64,000 bases of DNA from Psococerastis gibbosa. Its lineage: Eukaryota > Arthropoda > Insecta > Psocodea > Psocidae. Where the stretch lies: the NCBI GenBank assembly GCA_963971405.1, contig OZ020485.1:5890001-5954000 (forward strand), read 5' to 3'. A program made the position numbers and the translations under genes. Below are positions 1 through 10,544 of this stretch, piece by piece. The notes beneath the pieces are model-generated. The model worked only from the letters and a program-made list of their open reading frames with translations. It was not told the DNA's origin and did no database searches. The number at the start of each line of letters is the position of its first letter. The stretch's first letter is position 1.

Positions 1-1569
1 TTCCGACGTCTGCAACACCAACACACCGTCGCCAACATTTCTAGTAGAATAAGTGTGAATTTCACCAAATGTAGTTTACAAACATAATTTTCGCTGATTT
101 AACATGTTAAAATTCGCCTCTTTATACTCTTCACTATTTCAACATAGCAGTCACACCTTTCATCCAAGATGTCATGATCAGTCCTTAGGTTTAATGAAGG
201 ATACTTAAATTGTTTTAAAGTGGTGTATTAATCACAGCCTTGGCATAGGTATGCACTTCTGGGCGACTTTGCTTGCATTCAATATATTGCATCTTTTCCG
301 TTATAATATCTAGCTTCGCATTCACTTCTTTCAACTCTGACAGTTCTATCTTTTAATGTACAGCAAGAGCACACGACTCGCATTTCCACAGCAACTCCAA
401 ATTATACATAACATAATCTAATTTACCTTTCAGACTGTTGAATTTTTCAATAGGTAGGTACATTTCATTTGTAATATTTCCACTTTGACATCTAGCATGG
501 TACCAAAGTTGGCAATAATCACAAGACACCCATTAATCCGTTACGCTTCCTCCATCTTTGCAGAATGCGCACTTATCTTTATCTGTTTTTATCCCTATAT
601 TCTTCTTTTTCACCGTATTTTTGGTAGATCTTCCCTTAATTTTCAGAAGTTTCACTTTTCACTTGTTTTAGTAATAAAATAAATAAAATAATTAGAACAT
701 TAAAAACAAGTCATTTAGCTATCCGCCATTTTGACTCATATCCCTATAATACTATAGTATATGCAATATTGTTTCAAATATCAAAATATATCTTATCTAA
801 GAAATTCTTAACATTTAAAGACAGAACATGCCCAAATAGGAACGAAGTTATTGAAATCACGTGACTACCTACTGTGCCATATTGAGAGATTTGAAAGGGA
901 CAATAAGATTCTCGTGTCACTTTGTTTGTCTTGCTTGATGACAAAATGACAAATGGCGGATTTAAGTTTTAAATTTAAATATTGCATAGTAAAGTAAATG
1001 GACAAATGGTTGGCAGGTATTTGTTTTCAATTATTCTCCTGGGTTTTGCAACCTTGGCCCTTGCTAACAGAAGAAATTTCAAAATTAACTACATTCTAGT
1101 TTTATCCTGAAAGTTCGATTCCCTTTTTGGTTTTTCTGAAATTTCAAGAGTATTTTTATTTTTTCCCACATTTTTATATTATTAAACTGTTGAAAATGGT
1201 GTGTGATGGGAGTGTTTTGAGCTGCGCGGAAAAATGCGGAATGCATGAGCTTAACCACCAATGAGGGTAGATTCGCTCCATGACAATCGCTTGGCCCATA
1301 ACTGGCCGTAAACTGTTGAAGACGGAAGCGAAGTACCCTAAAGTGTAGGGCGACGTTAATTTAACGTTATTTTAGATGCAGGTGGGTTATAATCGACAGT
1401 TATATAAGACGTAAAGCGTGCAACTATTTTGTTTCGGCCAATAAAAATTGTTTCTTTGAAGATGCACTTATTTCCAAACAAGAGGTGAACTACTTGTGGC
1501 AACTAATGTAATTAATTACCGTTATTCAAGATCAGTTGGAAGTGCTATGCATGAATGCCAAATGGATCA
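1..1569. other. AT-rich stretch without recognisable gene
   Basis: I see no exon with homology or good coding character on either strand. Short open frames here have no recognisable domain. The tail of a LINE fragment begins at about 1570. Confidence 0.5.
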
Positions 1570-2411
1570 GCTCCTGTTATTGTTGTTGTTGTTGTTGTAT
1601 GGGTAGTAGCACGAATGCTAATGGTTGTTCTTGATAGATTCACTTCAAACTAGCACTTAGTTCTAATGTTGCCGGAGGGAGCATTCTAGTCTTTCGCGAA
1701 ATTGTTTGACGGTCGCACTGTCTTTAATTTCACGGCGTAGATTATTATATCTGGATAACCACGAATAGAAGATTCCGCGCCTTTGGAATTCTGACATAGC
1801 CCGCTCCAGGTAGATGCTATTATGCTGTCTGGTGTTGTATGCATGCACGTCTCTGAAGAATTGAACTTTGTCTCGTAGATACTCTGGGAGATGACCGATC
1901 AGAATTTTGTGTATGAACGACAAAGTATCCAATATGACCTGGTCTTGTACTGACGTCAGTTTGAGCTCACTTAACATGTCAGTGACACGAGTGTCCTGTG
2001 GTGCATTTAGTATAGCTCGCAAGCCCGTGTTAAAACGACCTGCATCTCTTGGATTGCATAGCTCAACATTGTGCTGCAGTAGTTTATGTGTGGTTTAATA
2101 AGTGCCTTATAGATCAGCTCTTTGGTCTTACGGGGTAGGGCATACCGTACACGTCTAAGGAGCCCCAGTTTTTGCCTCAACTTGCTGACAATTCTTTTGA
2201 AATGCAGGGCGAACGTCAATTGCTTGTCGATGACGACTCCCAAGTATTTAAATTCTTCGACAATTTCAAGGGCTTCGCCGTTCATAGTGATTGTAGGTGG
2301 TGGTATTGATGTCTGAGACTTACTGACAATCATAACTTTAGACTTTTTAGCATTCACACTCAACTTATTTGCAGCTAACCACTTTACAACTACTTGGAGC
2401 TCTTCATTCAT
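1570..2411 (-). mobile_element. Non-LTR retrotransposon fragment (3' part of reverse transcriptase)
   Basis: Two overlapping minus-strand frames (2411-2007 and 2022-1663) together read as the C-terminal part of a LINE reverse transcriptase. The first carries the typical run W-A-A-N-K-L-S-V-N followed by FKYLGVVID, and then the thumb region ending around HINYCSTM. The second carries the downstream region with LPEYLRDKVQFF. A frameshift near 2010-2030 separates them. The element ends in a (CAA)n-like tail, seen on the plus strand as TTG repeats near 1577-1600. The 5' part (endonuclease, RT fingers and palm) is missing. This is a dead 5'-truncated copy; I cannot assign its clade without a search. 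Confidence 0.8.
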
Positions 2412-2506
2412 TTTTCTTGATAACTGTGTGTTAAATTTATTTTGTTATCATACTGGTACCATTGGGCTTTTCAACCAACTATTTATTTAGTTTTTATTCT
2501 TTCCAG

Positions 2507-2572
2507 AGTCTTCAGACCACATGCCATCGAACACTTTCATATCTTCTCATTACAATAACTCAATAAGTAGCA
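2507..2572 (+). promoter_or_regulatory. Possible 5' leader of PPP2R3C with overlapping upstream ORF
   Basis: A pyrimidine tract ending in CCAG at 2506 could be a splice acceptor placing a leader exon just before the PPP2R3C start. This leader contains an ATG at 2521 that opens a 31-codon frame ending at 2616, so it overlaps the main start at 2573 in a different frame. Whether the transcript really includes this ATG is unknown. Confidence 0.25.
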
Positions 2573-2936
2573 ATGGATTTAAAATCCTTGTTAAAGAAGT
2601 CTTTGAGAACTGTTAATGAGACTAATAATTCCGAACAACTTCAATTGGAAATTAAACACTTTAATGAAATTTATAATGCCAAGAAAAGAGAACGGGATAA
2701 TTACGGTGCAATACCAAAGTTTTACTTCCAATTGCCGAAGGAAAATGATTTTCTTGCCCAAAAATTGAGGGAAGATGCAAGAGCAGCTTTTTTGCAACGA
2801 AGAACATCTTCGCTTCTGGATAATGCCGAGTTAAATGCACTTTGGAATTTATTAGAGAAACACCAAAGCCCTCCTCTTAGTGGTGACGACCAGTATATCA
2901 ACTATATGGACTTTTTAAAAGTTAAATCACTTGCCG
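2573..2936 (+). CDS. PPP2R3C: PPP2R3C exon 1
   Basis: Starts at ATG 2573 and encodes the first 121 residues, through PKFYFQLP, FLQRR and the INYMDFLKV block. The donor is CCG|gtaag at 2937 and leaves one base of a Gly codon (phase 1). Confidence 0.93.
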
Positions 2937-5900
2937 GTAAGAATAATATTAATAATATTGTTGTTGTATTTATAAGTAGCACTATTTGCTAATAAATCGA
3001 CTGAGTTCACTTGATACTATTCAGTTGAGCAATATTATTCACTGTTCTATGTCACTGATAACATCATCTTGAATTTCTCAAAGCAGTCTGGATTTTTTAT
3101 TTCCTGACTTAGCCCTTTATATATTTATATAGCTGTTCATGAAATGCTCATCTAACGAAATGTCGATGCCACTTGGTGTAGGTTTATATCACTGTGATGC
3201 CTCGCATTATGCCCGTGTGTTTCACCAAATGTCCTTATCATGGATAATATTACCATAGTAACTTGGGAGCAATGGCGGATCCACATGGGGGGGGGGGGGG
3301 GGGGGGGTTCAGGATGGTCATGAAAATAAAGAAATAAATATAATTGTGTTTCCTGTATTTAATTTATTTTCACCAATTTATTAAGGTCTTAAATTCCATA
3401 TGTAGAGTAAAAATCATGAATAAAATGACCCCCCCCCCCCCCTAAAAGAGTAAATTCATAGGATACCTAGTAAAAAAATTGAATAAAACTCTTAACATTT
3501 CAACAACAAAAATTACCTTTTAAACTTAAAAAAAACTTGTGACCCCCCCCTAAATTTGCCGCTGGATCCGCCATTGCTTGGGAGTAATCCCATCATGACT
3601 TCATTTATGAAGACCATCGTGAAAATATGGGTAATTGTAGTAGGGTATTATAACTTGAGGGGTAAACTGTGTAGGTGTACAAAATCAAATTCTACAACAA
3701 ATACTATCATTGAGTAGTTACAGTAAAATAAGATATTTTCTATATTTTGATACGTACTATGTGGCTGACTGAAATTAGCCACAGTTGTGGGACTTCTTCC
3801 TCCGAACATCGACATTGGCGACACAATCCGTTTTATACACAAAACGAGTTCTGAGTCTCCGGTCAAAATAAAATCCCAACTGTGTTAGTGGCGGTCACAC
3901 GCTCTATTTCAAAATGTAGAAAAACCCTTATTTTTACTGATTCCACAGTTCTACGATAATATGTCCTGTAAAATTCGACTGCGCAAAAAAGTAATTGTGG
4001 AGGTGACCTATTGTCTCTATGAAGTTCAGGTTTGTAATACAGCTAAGTAACGCCATTTTGAAGTCTTTCAAAGTACTGCGTCCTTAATTTATATAAAATG
4101 CAAAATTTGGGTATTTATTTGTAGAGATTCATTCCCAATATCCACTCAAAAATTTTAATTTGTTTCTAATGGTGATAATTTATAATATTATAATATTGCT
4201 GTTCCCCTTTTCTCCATTGACTTGACGAGCGATCTTTTATGGTCCTGAATTTCCCCCTTTTAAATGAGTGAGTGTCATAGCTATAGACCATCGGTACACG
4301 TACTACTCCCTACATTTCTTGAGTAACGGAGCAGGTCAGAAAAGAAACATCGATTATCGATCTGGCTGTTGTACACTTTCAGGTTCAAAGTGTGCCCAAT
4401 ATTTTACCGCCGTTGTATTTGCGAAATTGCAACAAGGGGACACTCAAGGGCGCATTGGCATCACCCCGCTATTCAATTATATTATGAGAAAAGTTTGGCA
4501 GCACCAAACAAGAATAGGTATGTAAAGAGCTATCGTTTCCGTAATAAGCACAATGCAATTTTAAATGCTTAGTTTCGGCCTGACTTAAATTTCACTGAGT
4601 CAAATTACTAATGTTGGTTGATTGTATGATTTAAGAGATACCTAATTTTCAAGTTAAAATCGCTATTGTACTGTATATTTGAAATGATGATAGAAATGAA
4701 TACCTACTGTAGCATCAATGAGGGAATAATAAAATTGTCGTGTATTGACAAAAATGTCTTTCTGTAATAATGTTAATATAGTTAATATATTATATAATAA
4801 TAGTTTGCTCAGTGAGAACTCATCATTGCATTTTGGTACTATGCATATATGCCTTATATTTACTTTCTGATGATACTGATTTATTTATTATTTTAAATAA
4901 ACCGGAACTTATCTGCAATTTTGTTCAGCAATAATGAAATATATTCTACTATGCACCTAACTTCCAATTCTGTTTGTAGAAAATTGGGCAATGAACCACC
5001 GGAAGGTTAATAATACTTATTTGACGAAATTTTATTGGATGGGCTAATACATTTAAGCGAAAAAACACTAATTTTCTTATACGACTTCCCTTCAAATCTT
5101 CTCGATTACAGCAGGTACTCAGGCACCCTAGCTGGCAACATATTGAATGTTATAACAATGTTCTAGGTTTGGCCTTATATGATATGAATGGGAATGGATA
5201 CCTTTCTGAAAATGATTTGGAAAACTACATTTTGGAGCTCATTCCCACACTTCCTCAGCTTAATGGATTGGAATCATCGTTTCACAGTTTCTACGTTTGC
5301 ACCGCAGTTCGTAAATTTTTCTTCTTTCTCGACCCGCTTCGAACAGGTCGTGTGCGAATTCAAGACATTCTGACGTCCAGTTTCCTGGACGAACTATTGG
5401 AATTACGAGACGCTGATGCACCAAAGGTAAGACACTTCATCAAATCTTATTAGTATTATGTAAATTTATTATGTAATTATCGTTCTTTCTTCCCTCCTTC
5501 CTTCTTTCCTTCCTTTATAATGTTGTGCATAAGACTTTTAGTGTGTATTTGATCGTGACGAATTCAATTGGTTCAATTTTAGGAAGCTCAAAAATCGAAC
5601 TGGTTCTCCGCTACTTCTGCTCTAAAGGTTTATGGACAATATCTCAACCTCGATCGTAATCACAATGGATTGCTTAGCAAAGAAGAGTTGGCTGGGTAAG
5701 TAGACATTTTGGACATGTGTCCAGGGGGTATACATTTTGAGAGTTGACCATTGAATGTATGGTCAAATTTTTTAAATAGCTTGTACTATTTAAATGTCAA
5801 ACAGTGTGTGACTGTTTCAGCTGGATCCTTCAAAATGTACGGTTACATTCAAACCCTCTAAAACTGCAATTTTTTTACTTTTTAGTTTATTTTAATTTTT

Positions 5901-8900
5901 ATTTTTTAATTTACTGCCAATAACTTGTTATAAAAAGACTGGCACATTAAATTTTGTATAATACTTGTAATCGCCCTGCCAACGGTCCCATTGATTTTTC
6001 AGACATTATTGCTTTCCAATTTATACGTAGTATAAGGAAAGCTTTGTGATGGTCGAAATTTTCGATTCCGAGTTTTCAACGGATTTACACGTTTTGAGGT
6101 CCCAGGAACCCAAAAAAGTGGTTTTTACGAAATGTCTGTCTGTCGCTCTGTCTGTAGTCAGAATGGCGTAGAGGTAACGACTCGGACTATCATCCAGAAG
6201 GTGACTGGTTCGAGTCCCACCCGAATGCCAAAATTTTCTAGTGGTACAATTATTTATCTTCTGACTACCATGCTTCGGAGGGCATGTAAAGCCGGCGGTC
6301 CCGGCAGTCTTCCCTGACTGTCGATAGGTTAAACAGGAGGCTGTTGATGCAACCTGAAAACTCCTGTACCACGGGTAGTACCACCCCGACACGAATTTAC
6401 TTTTACTTTTTACTTTACTTCTGTCTGTCTGTATGTCTGTCTGTGCGTCGATTTCCTGGCAAACTACTCGGTCGATTTCGATGAAATTCGGCATGTAGGC
6501 TTACAAAAATCATGCCTCGGAACGATTTTTTTTTATTTTGGGCCAACTCAATTTTGGGGGTTTTATTCTCAAAAAACGTCTAAAAAAATTGTTTTCCAAA
6601 AAATGCTCCAACGATTTCTTTTAAATTCACATGTATTGTAGTCGTTATTAATGTTAACAAAATGTGGGGGGTCACTTGTCCCTTGATAGTTTGCTTCTGG
6701 GGGTAACAAAATAAAAATAACTTAATTTTAATGAAAAATGACTAAAAAATAATTTTTCTGCAAAACCTTGCTATCGATGATTTCTACCTTCAGGTATGTT
6801 TTAGGTGTTTAATTGAGTAACAAAACCGGACAGGTTGCTTTCCCAGAAAAGTATTTGGTTTTGTACAAAACTTTTTTTTTGAAAAATTGAAAGAAAGTTC
6901 ACGCTCAAATGCATTGCGTGCGCTGCCAGTATTGCTGTTTGGTAATGTGTTGGTCTGACCTATCTAGAATTTACCTCACCTCCAGTGACGTCAGGTGGGC
7001 CCCCCCCCCCCCCCCCCGAGATATCGAAAATTTAATCATAGGAAAATTATTTACCATGAAATTATTCATTTTCTCTATCTACTAATTTTGATAAATTGGA
7101 AAGCTTGTTCGAGTTAACTCGGACGGGTTCTTGGTATTGTATTATACACATCTTTGATGACAACCCACACTGTCTATGGCACAATTTACACATTGTGAGA
7201 TCATAGCGTAAGTGTGACTTCATCAAATTCGTGAACGAGTCAAAAATATTGTCTTCCGACATCTTGAATCTTATAGTAGCATCTTGAATTTTGAATTGAT
7301 TTTGTGTAATAGATTAGTCATCTCTGATAAAGGCAAATTGTTTTTAGTTTTCTCCTAAAACGGAGGCTATTTATTCACAGATTGTACATGTGCATATAAT
7401 GAATAGATTTAGTTAACAAGCATTCATAGCCTCAGCAATAGTTAAACAAGTGCTGTACTAATGTAGCTGTAGTAGTGTTTTTGACCATTCTGATTGTTTT
7501 TCCTTCAGATATGGCACAGGAACCCTCACTCGTGCCTTTTTAGACCGTGCCTTTCAAGTATGTCTAACCTATGATGGGGAAATGGACTACAAAACTTACG
7601 TGGACCTTGTCTTAGCCTTGGAAAATAGACAAGAGCCCCAGAGCTTACAGTATTTATTTCGCATCTTAGATTTGAATAACAAAGGGTACCTTGATGCGTT
7701 CTGCTTCAATTTTTTCTACAGGTATGATAATAATTTAATTGTAGCGATAATCCATTCTTCAGCACATTAAACCCGTTAAATTCCGCCATTATCGTAACTA
7801 CACTATATCAGTGATACCCACAATGCTGTTTACATGATAAAACCAACAGTTATTGCGGCTAGGGCTGCGCACTGTCACAATCGGTATTTTTTAACGGTTA
7901 CGTTACGCATACAAACAATTTAATGAATGTATTCGATTGACCTCTTCAGTCGCCTCATTAAATAACTTAATATTTGTGTTGAGTTACGGCTCATCTCCTA
8001 TCGCAAGATGTGTAAAGACTCGTACAAGAAGAAGCACGTTACCGCCTTCCCACCGAAGCCGATTTAGACTTAATCTGATTCTTTACTTTAGGTCAATACA
8101 AGATCAAATGAGAGCCCACGGCCAGGACCCAGTCAACTTTGAAAATGTTAAGGACGAAATATTTGACATGGTAAAACCAAAAGACCCCACAAAAATTACC
8201 TTAAAGGTAAGTTTCGCTCATGTTCATTGTGGCTTACGATTATTGAGTAAAGAAATTTACTTATTAAATATCTTGATGGAATTAGGCTAATTCACATAGT
8301 AATTACAGAAAAACCCATGTCATTCCCTTATTTAAACCGTCCTTTACTATTCCGAGAAGGTCGCTATGTGCTATAGTACAAAAAATAAGGTCCTGCGTTC
8401 ACAAAACTACACATCTGCACTTTTCTTAGAACTCCAGGAATACGCCAAACATACTCATGTCCTCTTTCAATTAATTACTCAATTTTATTACTTAATTAAT
8501 GAGTTTGGCAGTATCTGCGCAATGGCAAGTGTAAACAAACTTGGGTGAAAAAAAAAGTTCCGGTACCTACCGCTAGATGGCAGAGGCGTTCCGTTTTGTT
8601 ACGAACTGTGAAATTCGCTCGGACCCATTAAAATAATTAATTCTTAGTCATATTCTCCTTCCATAGATTTAACTTGAATCTTTTAACCTATTTTCATTAT
8701 TTTAACCATTATTTAAACCTTAAAGATCGGTCAAAATGGAGAATGAGATTACTTTTTATTAAAATTGGAACAACGATTGCACTGTAGGCAACAGAAAAAA
8801 CCTATTTTCCTTATTTTAACCATTATTTAAACCATAAAGATCAGTCAAAATGGAGAATGAGATTACTTTTTATTAAAATTGGAACAACGATTGCACTGTA

Positions 8901-9050
8901 GGCAACAGAAAAAATGTATTACAGGACTTACTTGATTGTGGGCAAGGAGATGTGATGATTAGCATATTGATTGATCTGAATGGATTCTGGACGTACGAGA
9001 ATCGAGAGGCAATGGCCGCTGACAACTCAGAAGAGGAAATCGATTCATAA
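2573..9050 (+). CDS. PPP2R3C: Protein phosphatase 2A regulatory subunit B'' gamma (PPP2R3C/G5PR), complete seven-exon gene
   Basis: The exons are 2573-2936, 4383-4517, 5167-5426, 5583-5695, 7509-7721, 8092-8206 and 8925-9050. They join in frame through GT-AG introns into 441 residues, close to the about 450 of vertebrate PPP2R3C. The family binds calcium through EF-hand-like folds and targets the PP2A core; the vertebrate protein is linked to PP2A and PP5 recruitment. Recognisable blocks are FLQRR, ENYILELIPTLPQL, FYVCTAVRKFFFFLDPLRTG, YGQYLNLDRNHNGLLSKEE (a canonical EF loop with D, N, N, S and E at positions 1, 3, 5, 9 and 12), CLTYDGEMDYKTY, DEIFDMVKPKDP and ILIDLNGFWTYENRE. Other EF-like loops are degenerate (DMNGNGYLSEND, DLNNKGYLDAFC). 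The ATG at 2573 agrees with the family N-terminus (MDxKxxLxxxL). A hAT element, a SINE and a tandem duplication lie in its introns. The nearest downstream AATAAA is at 9632-9637. Confidence 0.96.
3270..3576. mobile_element. hAT-type MITE with 8-bp target-site duplication
   Basis: The ends are CAATGGCGGATCCA and TGGATCCGCCATTG, exact inverted repeats. They are flanked on both sides by CTTGGGAG (3262-3269 and 3577-3584), an exact 8-bp duplication. CA-G-TGGCGGATC-like ends and 8-bp sites are typical of hAT transposons. The 307-bp interior has no coding capacity and holds long G and C runs next to both ends. It lies in PPP2R3C intron 1. Confidence 0.9.
4383..4517 (+). CDS. PPP2R3C: PPP2R3C exon 2
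   Basis: The acceptor follows CACTTTCAG. The exon completes the split Gly codon and encodes the FTAVVFAKL...GRIGI...FNYIMRKVWQHQTRIG block, which is highly conserved in PPP2R3C. The donor is ATAG|gtatgt, phase 1. Confidence 0.95.
5167..5426 (+). CDS. PPP2R3C: PPP2R3C exon 3
   Basis: Encodes LALYDMNGNGYLSENDLE, the ELIPTLPQL block, FYVCTAVRKFFFFLDPLRTG and FLDELLELRD. The acceptor is TTCTAG and the donor AAG|gtaag, phase 0. This is the best-conserved part of the protein. Confidence 0.96.
5583..5695 (+). CDS. PPP2R3C: PPP2R3C exon 4 (EF-hand loop)
   Basis: Carries NWFSATSALKVYGQYLNLD and the loop DRNHNGLLSKEE, the one EF-hand loop here with a full set of calcium ligands. The acceptor is TTTTAG and the donor GCTGG|gtaagt, phase 2. 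Confidence 0.94.
6011..7132 (+). mobile_element. Non-autonomous repeat 'element A', copy 1 (Helentron-associated-like?)
   Basis: Starts GCTTTCCAATTTATA and, close to the other end, has its inverted complement (here interrupted as TTGATAAATTGGAAAGC). It then runs through the palindrome CGAGTTAACTCG to a shared terminus near GGTTCTT. A CTGT microsatellite lies in the left third. Other copies in this window are at 18174, 26865, 56436 and 62801. Subterminal inverted repeats, a microsatellite and a 3' hairpin fit Helentron-associated elements, but this class call is inference. This copy is interrupted by a SINE at 6156-6420. A C16 run sits near its right end. Confidence 0.7.
6156..6420 (+). mobile_element. 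tRNA-derived SINE inserted in element A
   Basis: The head shows a tRNA-like A box (TGGCGTAGAGGTAACG) and a clear B box (GGTTCGAGTCC) about 40 nt later. An unrelated body follows, with a T/TTAC-rich tail. It splits the CTGT microsatellite of the surrounding element, so the flanks are CTGTCTGT-like on both sides. Compared with the uninterrupted copy at 18174, the insertion is clear. Confidence 0.75.
7509..7721 (+). CDS. PPP2R3C: PPP2R3C exon 5
   Basis: Encodes YGTGTLTRAFLDRAFQ, CLTYDGEMDYKTYVD and LALENRQEP, then a degenerate EF loop DLNNKGYLDAFC. The acceptor is CCTTCAG and the donor TACAG|gtatga, phase 2. Confidence 0.95.
7905..8070 (-). mobile_element. SINE-like repeat, family 3 (copy in PPP2R3C intron 5)
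   Basis: Shares the run from ACAAACAATTTAATGAATG through CTTCAGTCGCC to the GATCGCA...GTGTA-like region with copies at 9227, 25341, 42066 and 52508. The minus-strand head resembles a tRNA A box (GGTGGTAACGTGCTTG in the 9227 copy). It ends about 20 nt from the exon 6 acceptor. Confidence 0.6.
8092..8206 (+). CDS. PPP2R3C: PPP2R3C exon 6
   Basis: Encodes SIQDQMRAHGQDPVNFENVK and DEIFDMVKPKDP. The acceptor is ACTTTAG at 8091 and the donor AAG|gtaagt, phase 0. A SINE-like copy ends about 20 bases upstream of the acceptor. Confidence 0.95.
8685..8912 (+). repeat. Tandem duplication, two copies of about 114 bp
   Basis: The segment starting AACCTATTTTC and ending GGCAACAGAAAAA occurs twice head to tail (8685-8798 and 8799-8912) with only a few differences. 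The second copy ends 12 bases before the PPP2R3C exon 7 acceptor, so the branch-point region was duplicated. Confidence 0.9.
8925..9050 (+). CDS. PPP2R3C: PPP2R3C exon 7 (C-terminus)
   Basis: A 126-nt terminal exon, short enough to be missed by simple ORF calling. After TATTACAG it reads DLLDCGQGD, then ILIDLNGFWTYENREAMAADNSEE and stops at TAA 9048-9050. This matches the conserved C-terminus of the family and joins exon 6 in phase 0. Confidence 0.94.
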   Translation, partial: DLLDCGQGDVMISILIDLNGFWTYENREAMAADNSEEEIDS

Positions 9051-9226
9051 CCGCCATTTTTTATCGTTTGACTAATTTATTTCATTGTGTTAATATAATT
9101 TTTAACGATAATTTCCATACGTAATTGATACCAACATTTGAATGGTGCTGAATATATCAATACGACTTCATTAATTGGGTAAGTTGTTGAACATTTAAAA
9201 ATTAATCTAGATAAGGGACAGAGGTA

Positions 9227-9380
9227 GACTTCGATGGCCAGGTGGTAACGTGCTTGCACTCGTGCGAGTCTGTACACGCCATGCGATCAGAGACGTGTCG
9301 TCGTGACTCAACACGGGTACTAACCTACAGAGGCGACTGAAGAGGTCAATCAATCATTCATAAAATTGTTTGTATGCGAT
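9227..9380 (+). mobile_element. SINE-like repeat, family 3
   Basis: Best preserved copy of the family: the tRNA-like head TGGCCAGGTGGTAACGTGCTTG is followed by CGCCATGCGATCAGAGACG, GTGACTCAACACGGGTACTAA and AGGCGACTGAAGAGGTCAA. It lies 180 bp after the PPP2R3C stop and may be within its 3' UTR. I do not see a clean B box. Confidence 0.6.
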
Positions 9381-9675
9381 TAATCATTTTATATAAAAAA
9401 AGAAAGAAAAAAAGTTCAAAATAGTTTGTAAATTAATAAGGATAAAGAATAAGTGTATTTTTGACTAAATTAAGAAGATATGCTACGTAGACAATTGGCA
9501 CCACACAATTAAATAGGTTTCATTTTTATTTCATTAACTCAGCAAGTTATTAAATATTTGGCTTCACATGAGAATTTATTTATTTATTTCTTAACACCGT
9601 TCATTGACACTTCATAAAAAGGGGCAGCCAAAATAAATACGGGTAGGCTACATGAAAGCAATAAATTACATATGG

Positions 9676-9852
9676 ACGTTCGACACCGGCGTCAGATGCT
9701 GAGAAATTTGTAAATGGGTTGATGGAGAGTCTTTTCAGCAGATTTCTCTCGCTGGCTTGACGCTGACCTGACTCAGGTGTACGGGTTTCCCCCGAGCAAA
9801 CCCATTTGCTCCAATGACAATTTTCTCAGCGTCTGACGCCGGCGTCGAACGT
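9676..9852. repeat. Foldback (inverted-repeat) sequence, 177 bp
   Basis: The left arm ACGTTCGACACCGGCGTCAGA...CTGAGAAA is mirrored by TTTCTCAGCGTCTGACGCCGGCGTCGAACGT. AAATGGGTT and AACCCATTT form a further inner pair. No target-site duplication is evident. It may be a small MITE or a recombination scar. Confidence 0.75.
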
Positions 9853-10182
9853 GCGTTAGTACCGGGCCTAGTAATGAATTATAACCGCCCCTTTAAGATA
9901 TAAACAATACCATATTGTTGTGTCTACGTCTCTGTTTATGAAGGACAGGTGTCGACTGCTGTGGGTCACGCTGGCCTTGCCCGAATGAGGAAGCTCGGCC
10001 CATTATCGAATAACGCTGTGTTTACAGCTGGCCTGTCCTGCAGTTGCATGTCTCTGTGTGCGCCTTTCCTCTCTGAGGCTGGGCAGCTCCGACCAACTGC
10101 TGGATACGTAAATTGGAAAGAAAAATTTGCCTTCTGCCACGGTTCCCCCTGTTCCAAAACATGTGCGAAACCAGCACTACCT

Positions 10183-10544
10183 GCAGCCCGATCATAGCGG
10201 TTTGGGATTATTATAATACCGGGGTTTATTTTTTAATAGCGCAGCAGTAAGGTGCCACGTGACGCTGGTGAAATATGTGCGGGAAATTCAAATTAAACAA
10301 TTATTATAATAGAAAAAAATGCTTGTATTGTTTAATAATTGAAGGATATACGATACTAATAGACACAAAAGTGTACAGATAGAATTTTGAAATGTAATAA
10401 GAATTTTAATTAATGTGGCTACATCTAAGGGAGACAAAATTGTAAACTCACCAAAAATATTAATTTATCCATTTGAGTTTCCCGGGCATTTTTCACTCAT
10501 TTATTTAAAACAATTGAATAAACTTTTGGCTGCTTTGGGCTGCT
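10183..10544. mobile_element. MITE family 'AGCAGCCCGATCATGG', copy 1
   Basis: Closely resembles the copy at 43715-44091 over its whole length: GATCATAGCGGTTTGGGATT, ACCGGGGTTTATT, GCGGGAAATTCAAATTAA, AGAATTTTAATTAATGTG. The right inverted end is degenerate here (GGGCTGCT only). Confidence 0.75.

Noticed and set aside
5488..5520. CRISPR-like or tandem array from TTCC/CTGT repeats here and at 6121-6440
   Set aside because: These are simple microsatellites, one of them part of element A; no direct repeats with unique spacers.
6021..6494. 157-codon minus-strand open frame with Cys and Thr/Asp repeats
   Set aside because: It spans element A and the nested SINE; the repeats come from the CTGT microsatellite.
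9949..10197. 82-codon plus-strand frame after PPP2R3C
   Set aside because: No recognisable domain, no splice or homology support, and its end runs into a MITE.
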